Source of the DNA: Sodiomyces alkalinus F11
Lineage: Eukaryota; Ascomycota; Sordariomycetes; Glomerellales; Plectosphaerellaceae
Assembly: GCF_003711515.1 (NCBI RefSeq)
Contig: NW_021167092.1
Coordinates: 611,073-675,072 of the forward strand
Length of the DNA stretch: 64,000 nucleotides
Direction: 5' to 3'
Shown: piece by piece, positions 1-10,544 of the stretch
Numbering within the stretch: the first letter of the stretch is position 1
Layout of the letters: each line of letters opens with the position of its first letter
Translations under genes and position numbers: made by a program
Notes under the pieces: model-generated
Seen by the model: only the letters and a program-made list of their open reading frames with translations
The model's database searches: none
Told to the model about the DNA's origin: nothing

Positions 1-610
1 CCCCATAACAGACTTACTTCACTATATTAACCCTCTATCTTTAAATAGCTATAACTAAAGTAGACTAATAGCTATGGGCTTCTATATAGTCTTATTAGTC
101 TTATAAAAGGATAAAGATTAGAATAATATATATAGTATATATAGTCTACTTATATATCTTATAGTATTAAGACATTTCTGCTTAGTATTATCTACGAGAT
201 AATAGAATCGTACTTTTAGACTTACTATTATATTCGCGGAATATAAACTCTATAAAAACGGTTATAATAACTAAGTAAGTATATATATTACAGGTAGAGG
301 CTCTATTAAATCTAAAACATTCTTAGCTTATCTATTTAAAACCGCGACTATAGTATTAGAAGAGCTTTAATATATACCCTATATATTCTAGTGAATTAAA
401 TACTCTATAGTATTTCTACTATTATATAAGGAAATGTGTTATATATAAATATATATATCATTCTATAGCCCTGTTTCTATAGTATCTATAATATATAGCT
501 ACCACTTTTCTAAGCAGCAATTAGTATCTTTAGAGGACTTAGAAGATATTAGTAGAAGTAGTGGTAGCGGGGTATTTTTAGCTTATACCGAAACTTTTGC
601 TTACTCACTA
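1..610 (+). mobile_element. Tc1/mariner transposon, 3' part (cut by window edge)
   Basis: The segment ends in a terminal inverted repeat (581-610) that matches, in reverse, the left end of the complete Tc1/mariner element at 60651. About 190 bases before the end also align with that element's left 190 bases. Around 198-275 the plus frame reads like the end of a Tc1 DDE catalytic domain: DNRIVLLDLLLYSRNINSI corresponds to the DNGVEILDYRLYSPNLNPI stretch encoded on the minus strand in the other copy, the usual region around the third catalytic acidic residue. The frame is broken by many TAA/TAG codons and the DNA is TpA-rich, so RIP inactivation is inferred. The start lies outside the window. 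Confidence 0.75.
581..610 (+). repeat. Right terminal inverted repeat of the Tc1/mariner remnant
   Basis: About 30 bases matching the reverse complement of 60651-60680, with the shared core ttataccgaaacttttgct. The expected terminal CACTG reads CACTA here, a TpG to TpA change. A TA target duplication is not clean at the outer edge. Confidence 0.8.
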
Positions 611-746
611 TGGATGGGTGAACGACAAGTACGTTGATGGATGACCTCTTTTACGCATCATTCTGGGAACGCATGTCCCAGCACAGACCTTCCGAGTTAT
701 TAGCTGCGAGAGACTGGACCACCAGTTGCCACATAAGCTAGGTATA
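611..746. other. Host relic that escaped RIP, left flank of the nest
   Basis: Base composition switches here to ordinary sequence with frequent CA and TG dinucleotides, unlike both neighbours. No open frame, tRNA or repeat is visible. It sits between the Tc1 end and the outermost LTR, and its probable continuation is at 49243-49333 on the far side of the nest. Confidence 0.5.
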
Positions 747-892
747 TGTGTTAGATGCCCACAGCCACGTTATCGAGGTATAATAAACCATATTGTCTTA
801 GACAGTGGAGTACCTCGTTCCTATATATCCACACTTATTTCCCCTAGTTTTTCCTTATAGTTAGATAACCCTATAAACTATTATGAAGTTTA

Positions 893-932
<40 letters not shown>

Positions 933-953
933 CGTACCTTTATTTATATTCTA
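747..953 (+). repeat. Left LTR of the outermost element
   Basis: Begins near TGTGTTAGATG and aligns along its length with 49046-49237. Shared blocks include ataataaac, gagtacct, a ttatag run and a closing ttatattct. A (TA)n expansion makes this copy longer. A possible primer-binding site (tagtaataagcc, perhaps from TGG) follows directly. Confidence 0.65.
895..929. repeat. (TA)n microsatellite
   Basis: An uninterrupted run of TA dinucleotides inside the left LTR. The partner LTR has only a short TA run at the same place. Confidence 0.95.
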
Positions 954-1443
954 ATAGTAATAAGCCTAGCGCTCTAGTAAAACGACTTTATTCTGATTAA
1001 GCTAATAGTTCTAAGGCAGATATCCTATTTAAAGCCTCGAGTCTATTATAGCTAAAGCTATTCTGCTAGTAACCTCTATCTGCTTGTATTTTATTTAATC
1101 GCTTTATCGTTTCTATCGCACTATCGTTTAAAGCGTTTAGTATAGTTAATTGACCTATCCGGTTATTCTATTCTGCTGCTTTTTATTAGTATAATAATAT
1201 CTTCTACGGTTGTAATACTGATTATAGGCCTTATAACGCTTACCTCGCTTAAGGACTAGCGTCCTTAGATTAAAGCCGTGAGGACTATCGCGCACGCTTA
1301 TAATGTCGCCGACCTCGTTAAAAGAGGATAAACGGTCTACGCGCCGTATCTAAACCGATACACCGATTCCCCCTACTACTGCTAAAGAACGAAATACCTC
1401 TAATGCGGATATATAGTTTAAGATCTAGTAGGTATAAGAGGAT
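954..1443 (+). pseudogene. gag-like remnant, 5' part (outermost element)
   Basis: Downstream of the LTR the plus strand gives a gag-like frame with stops at likely Q codons. It runs into the 5-bp target duplication AGGAT at 1439-1443 and resumes after copia 1 at 39482, where the joined frame reads like a copia gag (UBN2-type) core. The frame around 1240-1443 is charged and serine/threonine-rich. It is interrupted by copia 1 and damaged by RIP, and no intact product is possible. Confidence 0.45.
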
Positions 1444-1626
1444 TATGGAACAGACTATAGTCTTTTCAGTTACGTAATAATCCGGGTAGACACCTGCAGA
1501 ATCTTCACCACTAATACTACGGTGGCAGGAATTCTCTGACAGTCCTTACACAGCTATAATTATACATAATTGCCTTAATTAATTTTAACCTAGTTTATAA
1601 CATTTTTAACTACGCTTTATCTGACA
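1444..1626 (+). repeat. 5' LTR of copia 1
   Basis: 183 bp, from tatggaacag to tttatctgaca. It is the same length as the 3' LTR, and many of the differences are C/T or G/A transitions. Confidence 0.92.
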
Positions 1627-2789
1627 ATTAAGAGTCTTAACTTACTATATGAAAAACCTACCCTTTACCTTTACTACTACCGATTAACAAGCAATATAGC
1701 CATGCCGATATAGCGTTAATCTATAACTATTAAGATATCGGAGTATAAGCCTATTATCTATAAAACCTATCGCGATTAGGAGCTCTAACGTAGCCACTAC
1801 GAAGCTACGGCCGTTAATAATAACGTCTAGGAATAACGTCTAGGAATACCTATGCCATAATAATCCTATTCCCCCTCCTTAAACGCCTATTTTACCGTCC
1901 TACGCTAACTTCTAGCCTTCGTATATAACCCTGTAAGTAGAAACTACGCCCTTATAGTAGTTAGATCTAATACTCACTAGGCAGCGCGCCTATAATTCAG
2001 AGATATAACGCTAGAAGATATAGAGGGATAACTACGCTAAGTACGTGAAGGGTATTAGCGCTATTTTAACCCAAAAGACTAATACTATCAATATAAGCTA
2101 TAAGCTATTATAACGCCTTAAAGAGGTTAAATCGAAGCCCGTAACGTATATCTAGGTAGTAAACTTCTTTAGAGGGATACGAATAATAACTAGGCGCGAT
2201 ATGACCGAAGCCGAGGAACGCCTTTTAGATACGAAGGTAATCCTCTCCGAGGACCTTTATACCCTTAGTTAACGATATATCGACACTAGACTTAAAGACT
2301 AAGGAAAACGTGGTAGCCACCATGCTATAGTATTCCCTACACTATATACTAGAAGCGAAGAGGGCGATAATACCTTAGATACTACGGCTAAGTCTAAGAA
2401 GGGTGGCCGTGGGAGGAACTAAGCTAAGAATTCTATAGGTATACCTTCTACTGCTTTAGCTAACCGTTCTTCTTCTAAGCGTCGTTAATCTACCCTGTAA
2501 AAAGCGTAGATATACCGCGTATACGCTATACCTAGTCACGATATTAACGCCTGCTTTTATCTATTCCCGGAAACAGTATATAACGACTAGTCTCCTTTTA
2601 AGAGTATAAAAATCATAGTCTAGCGGATCCTTAAATACGACCCCGCGATACGCGTAGAAGTGGAAGAACTACACGCCGTAAAGAAGGTGAAGAAGGATAT
2701 TAGTCGTGACTCTATATAGCTGAAAGAGGCATGACTCGCCCCTAGTAGTATCTCCTACGCCGCTAGCTTTACTATAGGAGCCGTTACTA
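1627..2789 (+). pseudogene. gag remnant of copia 1
   Basis: The plus-strand frame between the 5' LTR and the copia 2 insertion corresponds, in reverse complement, to the gag region of copia 2 at about 6850-8000. For example, the stretch around 2310-2420 matches 7140-7260. It reads as a charged gag-type protein with a C-terminal basic region (VKKVKKDISRDS near 2680-2710). Stops fall mainly at Q/W positions. A 13-bp tandem duplication (aataacgtctagg) occurs near 1820-1845. The gag is cut at 2790-2794 by copia 2. Confidence 0.65.
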
Positions 2790-2794
2790 CTAGC

Positions 2795-2997
2795 TATCAG
2801 ATAAAGCGTAGTCGAAATCGTCACAAAATAGGTTAAGATTGATTAAGGTAATTGTGTATAATTGTAACTGTGTTAGACAGCTAGGGAAATGCTGCCACCG
2901 TATTTTATATAGTGTAGATTCTGTAACCGTCTACGCGGATTATACTCTTAGTAATCTGGCTCGTTATGTAAGTAAAAGGACTATAGTCTATTCGATA
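2795..2997 (-). repeat. 3' LTR of copia 2
   Basis: Starts tatcagataaagcg and ends attcgata in plus-strand reading. It is followed by ccccctaatcgc, the reverse complement of a polypurine tract matching the one in copia 1. Same length (203 bp) as the reassembled partner LTR. Confidence 0.9.
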
Positions 2998-5900
2998 TAC
3001 CCCCTAATCGCTCTAAACGTTAGTTAGGCGATTAAAGCTATTTATAACCGGCAGATATAACAGCTATTTAATCTCTACGCTATAGCCGCTCTTAAATTCA
3101 TCTTCCAGGTCCTCTAAATACTCTATCCGGACTTCCTCTAGCCATTTTTACTATAGCCGTTCCCGTATATCCATTACTCCCATCTAGAACCTAAATATCT
3201 TAAATTTCTCGCTGCATAACACCTTCGTTAACCCCTCTACCACTATTTCCGTGCCCGTAACGTATATTACGAGTATTTACCCTTATTTCTTTACTTAACG
3301 TAACTAGTGGCCGTGGATATCGATATAGCAGAGGCGCGTTATTAATATACTAATCTCTTAATTAACTAACCGAATCGTTTAGTTATTATTGTATAGGGTC
3401 CTTAATTCCGGATTATTATATTCCACTCCTATACTAAGTAGTAGTCGTTATATAAAGATACCCTCTTTAGCACCTTATACTAACGCTAATAGCTCTGCTT
3501 CCGTTATTAACGTTATAACCATATCCTGCTTATTAGCGCGCCACGGGATTATACCGCTAAATAAAAGTATTATATACTCTTAACTACTCTTACGATTAAG
3601 GGTATTATCGGCAAATATAGCGTTAGTGTACATTTTAATAGTATCGCTACTCCCTAGTTCTACTATAAACGATTAGCTATTACTTAGATAAAGAATTAGA
3701 TAATCGACGGCCTTATAGTGTATAGGCCCTGGATTAACGTTAAACGGCATAGAAACCGCGACGCAGAAAATAACACGGTTCTTACGGCACTATCTAAAAA
3801 CCGTCCGCTAAAAGGATAGGTAAAAAGTGCTTTTACTATATTAATAGTGACTCCTTAAGCCTATATAACGCCTTTTTTAGGTCTAAACGGCTCCTAGGGG
3901 CCAGAAAGCCTGGCGGCGGGTATATAAGGATATTATAGGGGAGAGGTATATATATAAACGCGTTTATAATATCGAATTATAATGGCGTAAGGTTAAAATA
4001 AGCGGTGATAGCTATTAACGCGCGGAATAACCGTCCGGCTAGCGTTACTACGTACGTCTCCTTAAGCGAGGATTAATACTACTAATCTCCTCATACTATA
4101 AGCCTTACCTTATATTTATATAAAAACCTATACTTATCGAATTTATATATTATTACCTATATCGAATTAAGAACCGAATATCTATCTACTACGGACGCTA
4201 GTACCTATATCCACGACCCTATCTCCTTTAGCTCCGTAGGTAGTCTTCTTATACCTATTAAAATAGCTGGCCGTAAGGGTATAAGGGTATATTGTAAGGG
4301 TTCTTCGGAGGAGGAGGGAGGTCTTTATAGTAGATCTTTACGGCCGCCGGGGAAGCCGCTGGAGTACCCGCCGGAGTAACCGCTAAGGTTATATTTCCTA
4401 AGATAGCCTCCCGAGTTATGCTTCCGGTAGCTACCGCTAAGACTACAGATTTATAGAGTGCTATTAAACGTCGCTATAGCGCTATAGGCGTAGACCTTTT
4501 CAACCGTAATGTAGATAGCGGAGTCCTATCTAATATATATATATCCGGGGCGTAACGGCTAGCGCTAAATACTACTACCTAATAGTCTCTTTTCCAGCTA
4601 TTACCTTACTAGTTAGTGCGTGTTCCTGTATCTATAAAGAGCCCTATAACCGTTATTATAAGGATATCGCGGTATTATATTCCTTTATCCACGAGGAAGC
4701 CTATAGCCGTAGGTGCTTTATAATAATTACCTAAGATCACGGCTACTATTAGCGCTATAACCGATAGCGGGGTTACCGGTAGAGTAGGAAGCTATGGATT
4801 TATAGGCTGCTATAGACAGGGATTAAGCGTTATACTAACTAAATCACACGGTTTATCACCTAAATCTTATCCTTATAGACTTAAGATAGCCTCCTTTACC
4901 ACCTTACGGCCGGGCATTACGGACTATAACCTTAACGGTTATAAACGACTAGTTATAGGTCGTGGCACTAAGTAAGGTCGTAATAATAGATTATCTAGAA
5001 CTAAGGAAGGAAGAAAGAAAAAGGAGAAAAGTCTATATACTAGGCTAGCTATAAGGTAGCGATGACTTAGCGATATAGGTCCGTTAACTAAGCGGGTAGT
5101 CAGGAAGATCCGGAGTATAGCCGGCTCCTCTATATCGGGGTTAACTCGTAACAACGGTAACGCTATTAGGGAAGGGGATCTAGGGGGAACTAGCCCCGAT
5201 AAAGGGTTAAGTTTAAAATAAGTAGTTATATAAAGGGAGGGGAGGGGGGGTCCTTAGCTTATACGTCTATACACGGCCGTGACTCTCTAGCCCTCTCCTA
5301 CTCGATCTAACTAATCAGGTCTTCTAGTTATTCCTCGGTTAATTAACGGAGGTTATCCTTAAAGGCGTTAATATCGCCGTTAAAAAAGGCAAATTGGTTA
5401 AAATCCATATCGCGCGTGCGAATGACACGGTGGTAGCACTGGCCTAGCACTTAGATACGGAAGATATTCGTGGAATCGTAGCTAATAAGGAAACCGATAT
5501 AGATCTAAGGAGTAATACGGTTTAATAGCTTATTAATGCCCTTTTAAGCGTCCTTAGTTATCGCGTACGCCTTATAACCGTAGGCTCGAAGATATAATAA
5601 AATTGGCTTTCTATTAAAGAGGACCTTATATAGCGTTTTCTAATCCTTATTATACTACCTTCGTGGTAGACCGTTATAAACGTACGTAGCCGTGGGAATA
5701 TCCTTAGGCTATATAAACGGCGGTGGTTTTAGGTGTATATTTATCGTATAACCTTTCAAAATTACTAATATAGCAGCGTATTCGGCACCCCCGTTCTATA
5801 CTTATGTATCGGTAGTAGATAACTCTAATAAGATACCATCCTCACTTAGGAAGAGGGTGGTATTATTAGATTAAGTTAGCTTGTTATTGGCCTTAAAAAC

Positions 5901-6840
5901 GCGTACCTTATAACCTAATTAACGGTCTACCTAGGCGACGAATTCCTTAATTATTACGAGGATATCCGCTACTAGCTTACTCTTTATAACGCAGGTGGCC
6001 GTAAGACCACTATAACGGTCGGTGAAAAATATAAACCTCGAGTCCCTGTCGGGCATTCGGTCAAAATCCGCGAAATTAATCGCCTACTATTCCCCTACGT
6101 AGGTAGGTACTGTATAAGGGCGACTACTAATATATCTTTTTATCTTTATAAACTCGTAGGCTTTATAGTCGATTATTATGAGTCCCTTAATCTTAACCCC
6201 CTGCGTATACTCTTCTAGGTGCCTAAGAGGCTTAGAGCTAGCGTGCCCTAGTCGTAGATACTATAAGATACTTTTTGTGGTGCTTAGATAATGTATTATC
6301 GATTTATAGACGCCTTTTCGGGTAGAAGACGAACCTAGAAGAGTAGCCGTAAATTAGTTAGAGGAGGGTATATATTTAACCACGGTTTAATCGAAGTAGT
6401 GACTTCGCTAGTATAGTATAGATCTATTAGCACGTTTAAAGCAGTTATTTAGTAGCTTCTAATCCTACTAGTATCCTCGTAATTATAACCGTTAGTTTAA
6501 GATTAAATTATAAGCAAAGTCTGCGTAGTATACGATATTTAAGAGCCTATTATCAAGGCCTCCTATTAGTCTGTTTAATCTTATAATCACGTTACCGTAA
6601 CCTTTAATAGGCAGGGACGAACTGCCGGCGACTACGTAGTCTCCCTACGTAACGGGTATAAAATCAGAAAAGCGGGAAAATTTATTAAATATATAAATAT
6701 TAGCGCTAGAATCTAAAATAGCAGATACCCGAAAAGAGTAGCTAGCAGTAATACTAGTCGTAAAGGTAACGGCGTAAGAGACGCCGCTACGGACGCTGCT
6801 ATAGTTAAGTCACGCGTCTTTAAGCGGTATAGAGTCCCAG
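2998..6840 (-). pseudogene. pol remnant of copia 2 (PR-INT-RT-RNase H)
   Basis: Read on the minus strand. The integrase core lies at about 5870-6100 (FFTDRYSGLTATCVIKSKL, matching FTDRYSGFSATYIIKSKL in copia 1). The linker and reverse transcriptase follow towards about 3800, RNase H lies at about 3250-3700, and a charged C-terminal tail at about 3050-3170 matches the tail of copia 1. A 214-bp solo LTR interrupts the frame at 4940-5153. Many Q and W codons have become stops, and no product is expected. Domain borders are approximate. Confidence 0.75.
4940..5153. repeat. Solo LTR (family E) with 5-bp TSD
   Basis: A 214-bp unit bounded by the perfect duplication ACGGT (4935-4939 and 5154-5158), starting tataaacgact and ending ctcgtaaca. 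It is closely similar to 61552-61766, which has a different TSD, so the unit is mobile. No internal element sequence is attached at either site. It lies inside copia 2 pol. Confidence 0.9.
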
Positions 6841-8099
6841 CTCGTATCCTTCTTTACCTTCTTTATAGTTTATAGTTCTTCTACTTCCGTGCGTATCGCA
6901 GAGTCGTATTCAAGGATCCGTTAAACGGTTATTTTAGTGCTATTATAAGTAATCTAACCGTCTATTACTATTTCCGTGAATAGGTAGTAGCAGACGTTAA
7001 TATCGTGACTATGCGTAGTATAAATGCGGTAGGGTTCCCTTTACCGGAGGGCAGATTAACGTCTTTTAGAAGAAGAGCGGTTAGTTAAAGTAATAGAAGG
7101 TATGGCTATAGATACCGCGGTAATAGGATTCTTAGCTTTATTCTTCCCACGGCCGCCCTTCCTTTTAGGCTTAGCCGTGGCCTCTAAGGTATCTTTACCC
7201 TTTTCGCTTCTAGTATATAGTGTAGGGAATCCTATAGCGTGATAGTTACCGCGCTTTCCTTAGTCTTTAAGTCTAGTCTCGATATATCGTTATCTAAGGG
7301 TACAAAGATCCTCGAGTTAGACTACTTCCTTATCTAGGAGGTATCCCTCGGCCTCGGTCCAGTCACGGCCAGCTATCCCGCGGATACCTCTAAAGAAATC
7401 TACTACCTAAATATACGTTACGGGCATTAATTTAACCTCTTCGGGGTGCTTTAATAACTCCTACTATCTTAATAACCACTCTTATAGCTTCTTAAGGCTA
7501 TTCGGAGTAGTACGAACGTGTTTATTATCTTCTTCGTAGACATCCACGCGGCGCGTAGTTATATAGTAAGCAGTATCGCGTTATATAGCTTTATACACCC
7601 CTTAAGGGGTAGCGTTATATAGGAGTAGCTTACGGCTTTTATTAATAGTATTAGTCTGCTATATTAGTACGGCGTTAATGCCTTTAGCGTACTTATAGTA
7701 ATTATCCCTCTATATCTTCTAGCGCTATATCGTAGAGCTATAGGCGCGCTAACCGCCGGCTATTAGATCTATAAGCTGCGTAGGCGTGGTGCCGACTTAG
7801 ATAATTACGTTTAACGCTTAGAATTCACCGTAGCCAGGTAAATTAGGCTTTTAAGGAGGGGGAATAGGATTATTAGGGCGTAGATATTCCTAGACTTTAT
7901 TATTAATGCTCGTAGCTTCGTAGTGGCTATGCTAGAGCTCCTAATCGCGATAGGTTTTATAGATAATAGGCTAGTATTCCGATATTTAATAGTTATTTAT
8001 AGATTAACACGCTATATCAGTGTAGCTAAATAGCTTCTTAAATCGGTAGCAGTAAAGGTAAAAAGGTAGGTAATTCACTTAGTAAGTAAGATTCTTAAT
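6841..8099 (-). pseudogene. gag remnant of copia 2
   Basis: The minus strand between pol and the 5' LTR mirrors the plus-strand gag of copia 1. The interval 7140-7260 is the counterpart of 2310-2420, and the neighbourhood of 7860-7950 corresponds to 1790-1870. RIP-type stops interrupt the frame throughout. Because this copy keeps the part of gag that copia 1 has too, the two can be aligned to recover substitution patterns. Confidence 0.65.
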
Positions 8100-8200
8100 T
8101 ATTGGACAAAGCGTAGTCGACATCGTTATAAAATAGGTCAAGATTAATGAAGGCAATTATATATAATTATAACTGTGTTAGACCGCCAGGGAAACCCTAC
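8100..8200 (-). repeat. 5' LTR of copia 2, first half (interrupted by gypsy B)
   Basis: These 101 bp align base for base with 2795-2895 of the 3' LTR. The last five bases (CCTAC, 8196-8200) are the gypsy B target duplication. The LTR resumes at 35290, and 101 plus 102 gives 203 bp. Confidence 0.9.
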
Positions 8201-8544
8201 TGATAAGCCCTGTCCAAGCAAATCCCTGGCCAGCCAGTACTATTAGACCTAGGGCTTCTAGGGTTTGAAAGGGTAACCTTTACTCTAGTATATAAGGGTA
8301 GAATAAAGATATCTTCTACTAAACTAAGGGGGAACCGCGCCGAGGATATATCCCTCGGCTGGTTCGGTCTAACTATAACCCGAGTATCTATACCGCGCTA
8401 TTCTCGCGTATAGTCCGGGCGCTATCCCTATCTGTACAGATAGTGCCAGAGCTATATATTCTTTATCCGCGCGAATAGTGCCCGCGCCATTTACTTTATA
8501 GCTAAGCGAATAGTACTTATGCTATCCTTACTAAAGGCGTATTA
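8201..8544 (-). repeat. 3' LTR of gypsy B
   Basis: Starts tgataagccctgtcc and ends aaggcgtatta. It aligns over its whole length with 34936-35284. Confidence 0.9.
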
Positions 8545-9261
8545 TATACCCCGGGCGATAAAAGCCTTATATCCCGCGGGCATTAACCGTCACGGAACTA
8601 ATAGTACGAGGCGTGTAGACTGCTACGCTCTAGGAAGGCGACGCTGCCCGGTTATAACTTAGTAACTATATACGGCGATAGTACTTATAATAAAAAGGAA
8701 ATAGTAGTTATAATAACATAATATATTACGCTAACTACGCTAACTACTACTCTGTATAATAAGATACGCGAGGGGGAAGTAAATCGCTAGGTAGTAATAG
8801 GGGGTAAACGGGGAGAGTTAAGAAAAAGAAAAAAAGTAAATAAGAGAAAGTAAGCTAACTAACCGAGTATATCCTCTCGGTATATCCTTACGCCCGTGCC
8901 TAAACACTTATACTAAACCACTATACTAAAACCCTAGTACTTAAACTATACGCCGAACTTAAAGTACTTTATAAAGCCCTATTAGGTGATAGCGGTTTTC
9001 CTCCGCTATCTAGCCTTTATTAGTTAGATCTCGGTAATATTTAATGGCTACGGGTTAGTATCTAGGAAACCCTAATATAATATCTCGCGATTAGGATAAT
9101 AGCTATATCGTCCTCAGTAAGGCTAGCTTTTTTATCCTTAATCGTTAGTTACGAGATTGTATAAGAGACTATAACGCCTTTCTTATTATAGAATTCGTAG
9201 TAACGCGCTACTATTATAGTGCGCCGAATAATTACCTTAGCGAGATCCGTGTTATTAATAT
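8545..9261 (-). pseudogene. Gypsy B 3' region: end of third ORF and 3' untranslated part
   Basis: From about 8900 to 9261 the minus frame continues the ORF that is cut by gypsy D. Readable stretches include YEFYNKKGVIVSYTIS and KDKKASLTEDDIAIILIARY, with stops at likely Q codons. From 8545 to about 8900 I see no frame. This part includes an A-rich run (about 8820-8850) and a short local repeat (ctaactacg) and is probably the 3' untranslated region. Confidence 0.5.
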
Positions 9262-9266
9262 ACCGT

Positions 9267-9767
9267 CATCACGATCTAGGGCTCTTCGACACTAAGTCTA
9301 GGAGTCCTTAGGTTAGGTAGGTGATTATAGGGTTATATCCACGGTAAGTATACAGTCACTACTAGCCGATAATCCTTAAATTCGTAGTCGATCGTAAGGC
9401 TTAATACCTCTTCACTAAATACTTCTAAAGGTAGGTATTAGTGAAGACTTAGATTAAACACTAAGGCTGGAGTGATTACTGGTTATAGGTAGCCCCTATA
9501 GGTCTTTATAGCTCCCTAATCCCCCTATCCTCGCCTTAGGTCTCTAGGACCTATTACGGGATCATAACGATTATTTCATGATTATAATAATCCCTAATCG
9601 TTATGATTATCCTATAACCGTTATGATTACCTAGGTTAGGTGACTTAGTATATAACCTTCCTTCTGTACTTTCGCTAGATCCTGTTCCTTATCTTATACG
9701 ACTAATACCTCTTAAGATCCTGTTAGTGTTAGTCCCTCCGACGGTTAGGCTTAGGCTAGCCGTAATA
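9267..9767 (-). repeat. 3' LTR of gypsy D
   Basis: 501 bp, from catcacgatctaggg to gccgtaata. The partner copy starts tattacg, and the termini form the inverted repeat tattacg/cgtaata. This LTR holds TAATCGTTATGATT-type imperfect repeats near 9560-9640. Confidence 0.92.
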
Positions 9768-10500
9768 TCACCTCCCCTTTTCTCTGCCGATATCCTAACG
9801 GCTATATAACCTATAAGTTCCTGGTTCCCCGCGAGGATTAGTCTTCTTCTCTATTCTCTTTTTCTTATTATTCCGGCGGTTGCTAATCGTTATATCCGAT
9901 CGTATTAAGAAGTCCTACTCTTCTTCCACTATTCGTCGTAACGCTCTCTTAGGACTAATCTTAAAGAGCCCCCTTAAGACACCGAATCCTTACTCTTTTT
10001 ATCGCGGCCGTTAATCGTCCTACGTCGCCTCTCCCGATTCTGATCGTTACGTCGAATACGTTCGTAATAACTAACCCCGCTACGACGCGAAACCTCTTTC
10101 TCCCTAACAGCTTCGTAAAATCAGGGATTAACACTCTAGGCTAGAAGCCGAGCTCGAAGCGGTCGAAGAGGAACGGGCCCTCCTAGACGCTCGTATCTAA
10201 TATCTTCGGAAGTAAAAGAAATTATGGTTCGAAAAGATAATACGGGCGGTTTCTCGGGGTATTAACGATTTAGAGGAGTTAGAACGAGTAGAGCGAGAAG
10301 AGGCAGAAAAGGAGTAGCAGCGCGCTATACCGGCTCGCCCGCCTTCCTCTTCTTCCGAACTCCTCCACCCGGACTTTATCGCTAAATAGGATACCGTGTA
10401 TCCTAAAGTCGCGCTTTCTCCTAGCGTTTTAGCGGACTTTAGTCTAGTGCACAGCGGGAATACTAGCGGGTTATCTGGTTCTGGGTCCTAATAGTGTTTT
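9768..10500 (+). pseudogene. Antisense coiled-coil frame in the 3' region of gypsy D
   Basis: On the strand opposite to gag-pol, between the 3' LTR and the integrase end, a frame of about 400 bp (10090-10490) reads as protein with stops only where Q codons are expected. It contains EAELEAVEEERALLDARI, then KKLWFEKIIRAVSRGINDLE and ELERVEREEAEKE, and ends in a Ser/Pro-rich tail (PARPPSSSSELL). The heptad-like Glu/Leu/Arg pattern suggests a coiled coil. Upstream (9770-10090) the frame is Ser/Arg-rich and less certain. I recall similar proteins being widespread in fungal genomes but cannot assign a function. It may be an accessory gene of the element or captured host sequence. Confidence 0.5.
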
Positions 10501-10544
10501 ATTATATTACCTTAGAAGTTATTTATAATTAACTAGGTTATTTG

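Noticed and set aside
611..746. tRNA or other small RNA gene in the un-RIPed flank
   Set aside because: No cloverleaf, A/B box pair or other RNA signature could be made out by eye.
2839..3583. Open frames of 62 and 64 codons (2839-3027 and 3389-3583, plus)
   Set aside because: The first is within the copia 2 LTR, the second is antisense to its RNase H region; no support as genes.
4939..5154. 71-codon minus-strand open frame
   Set aside because: Coincides with the solo LTR of family E; chance frame.
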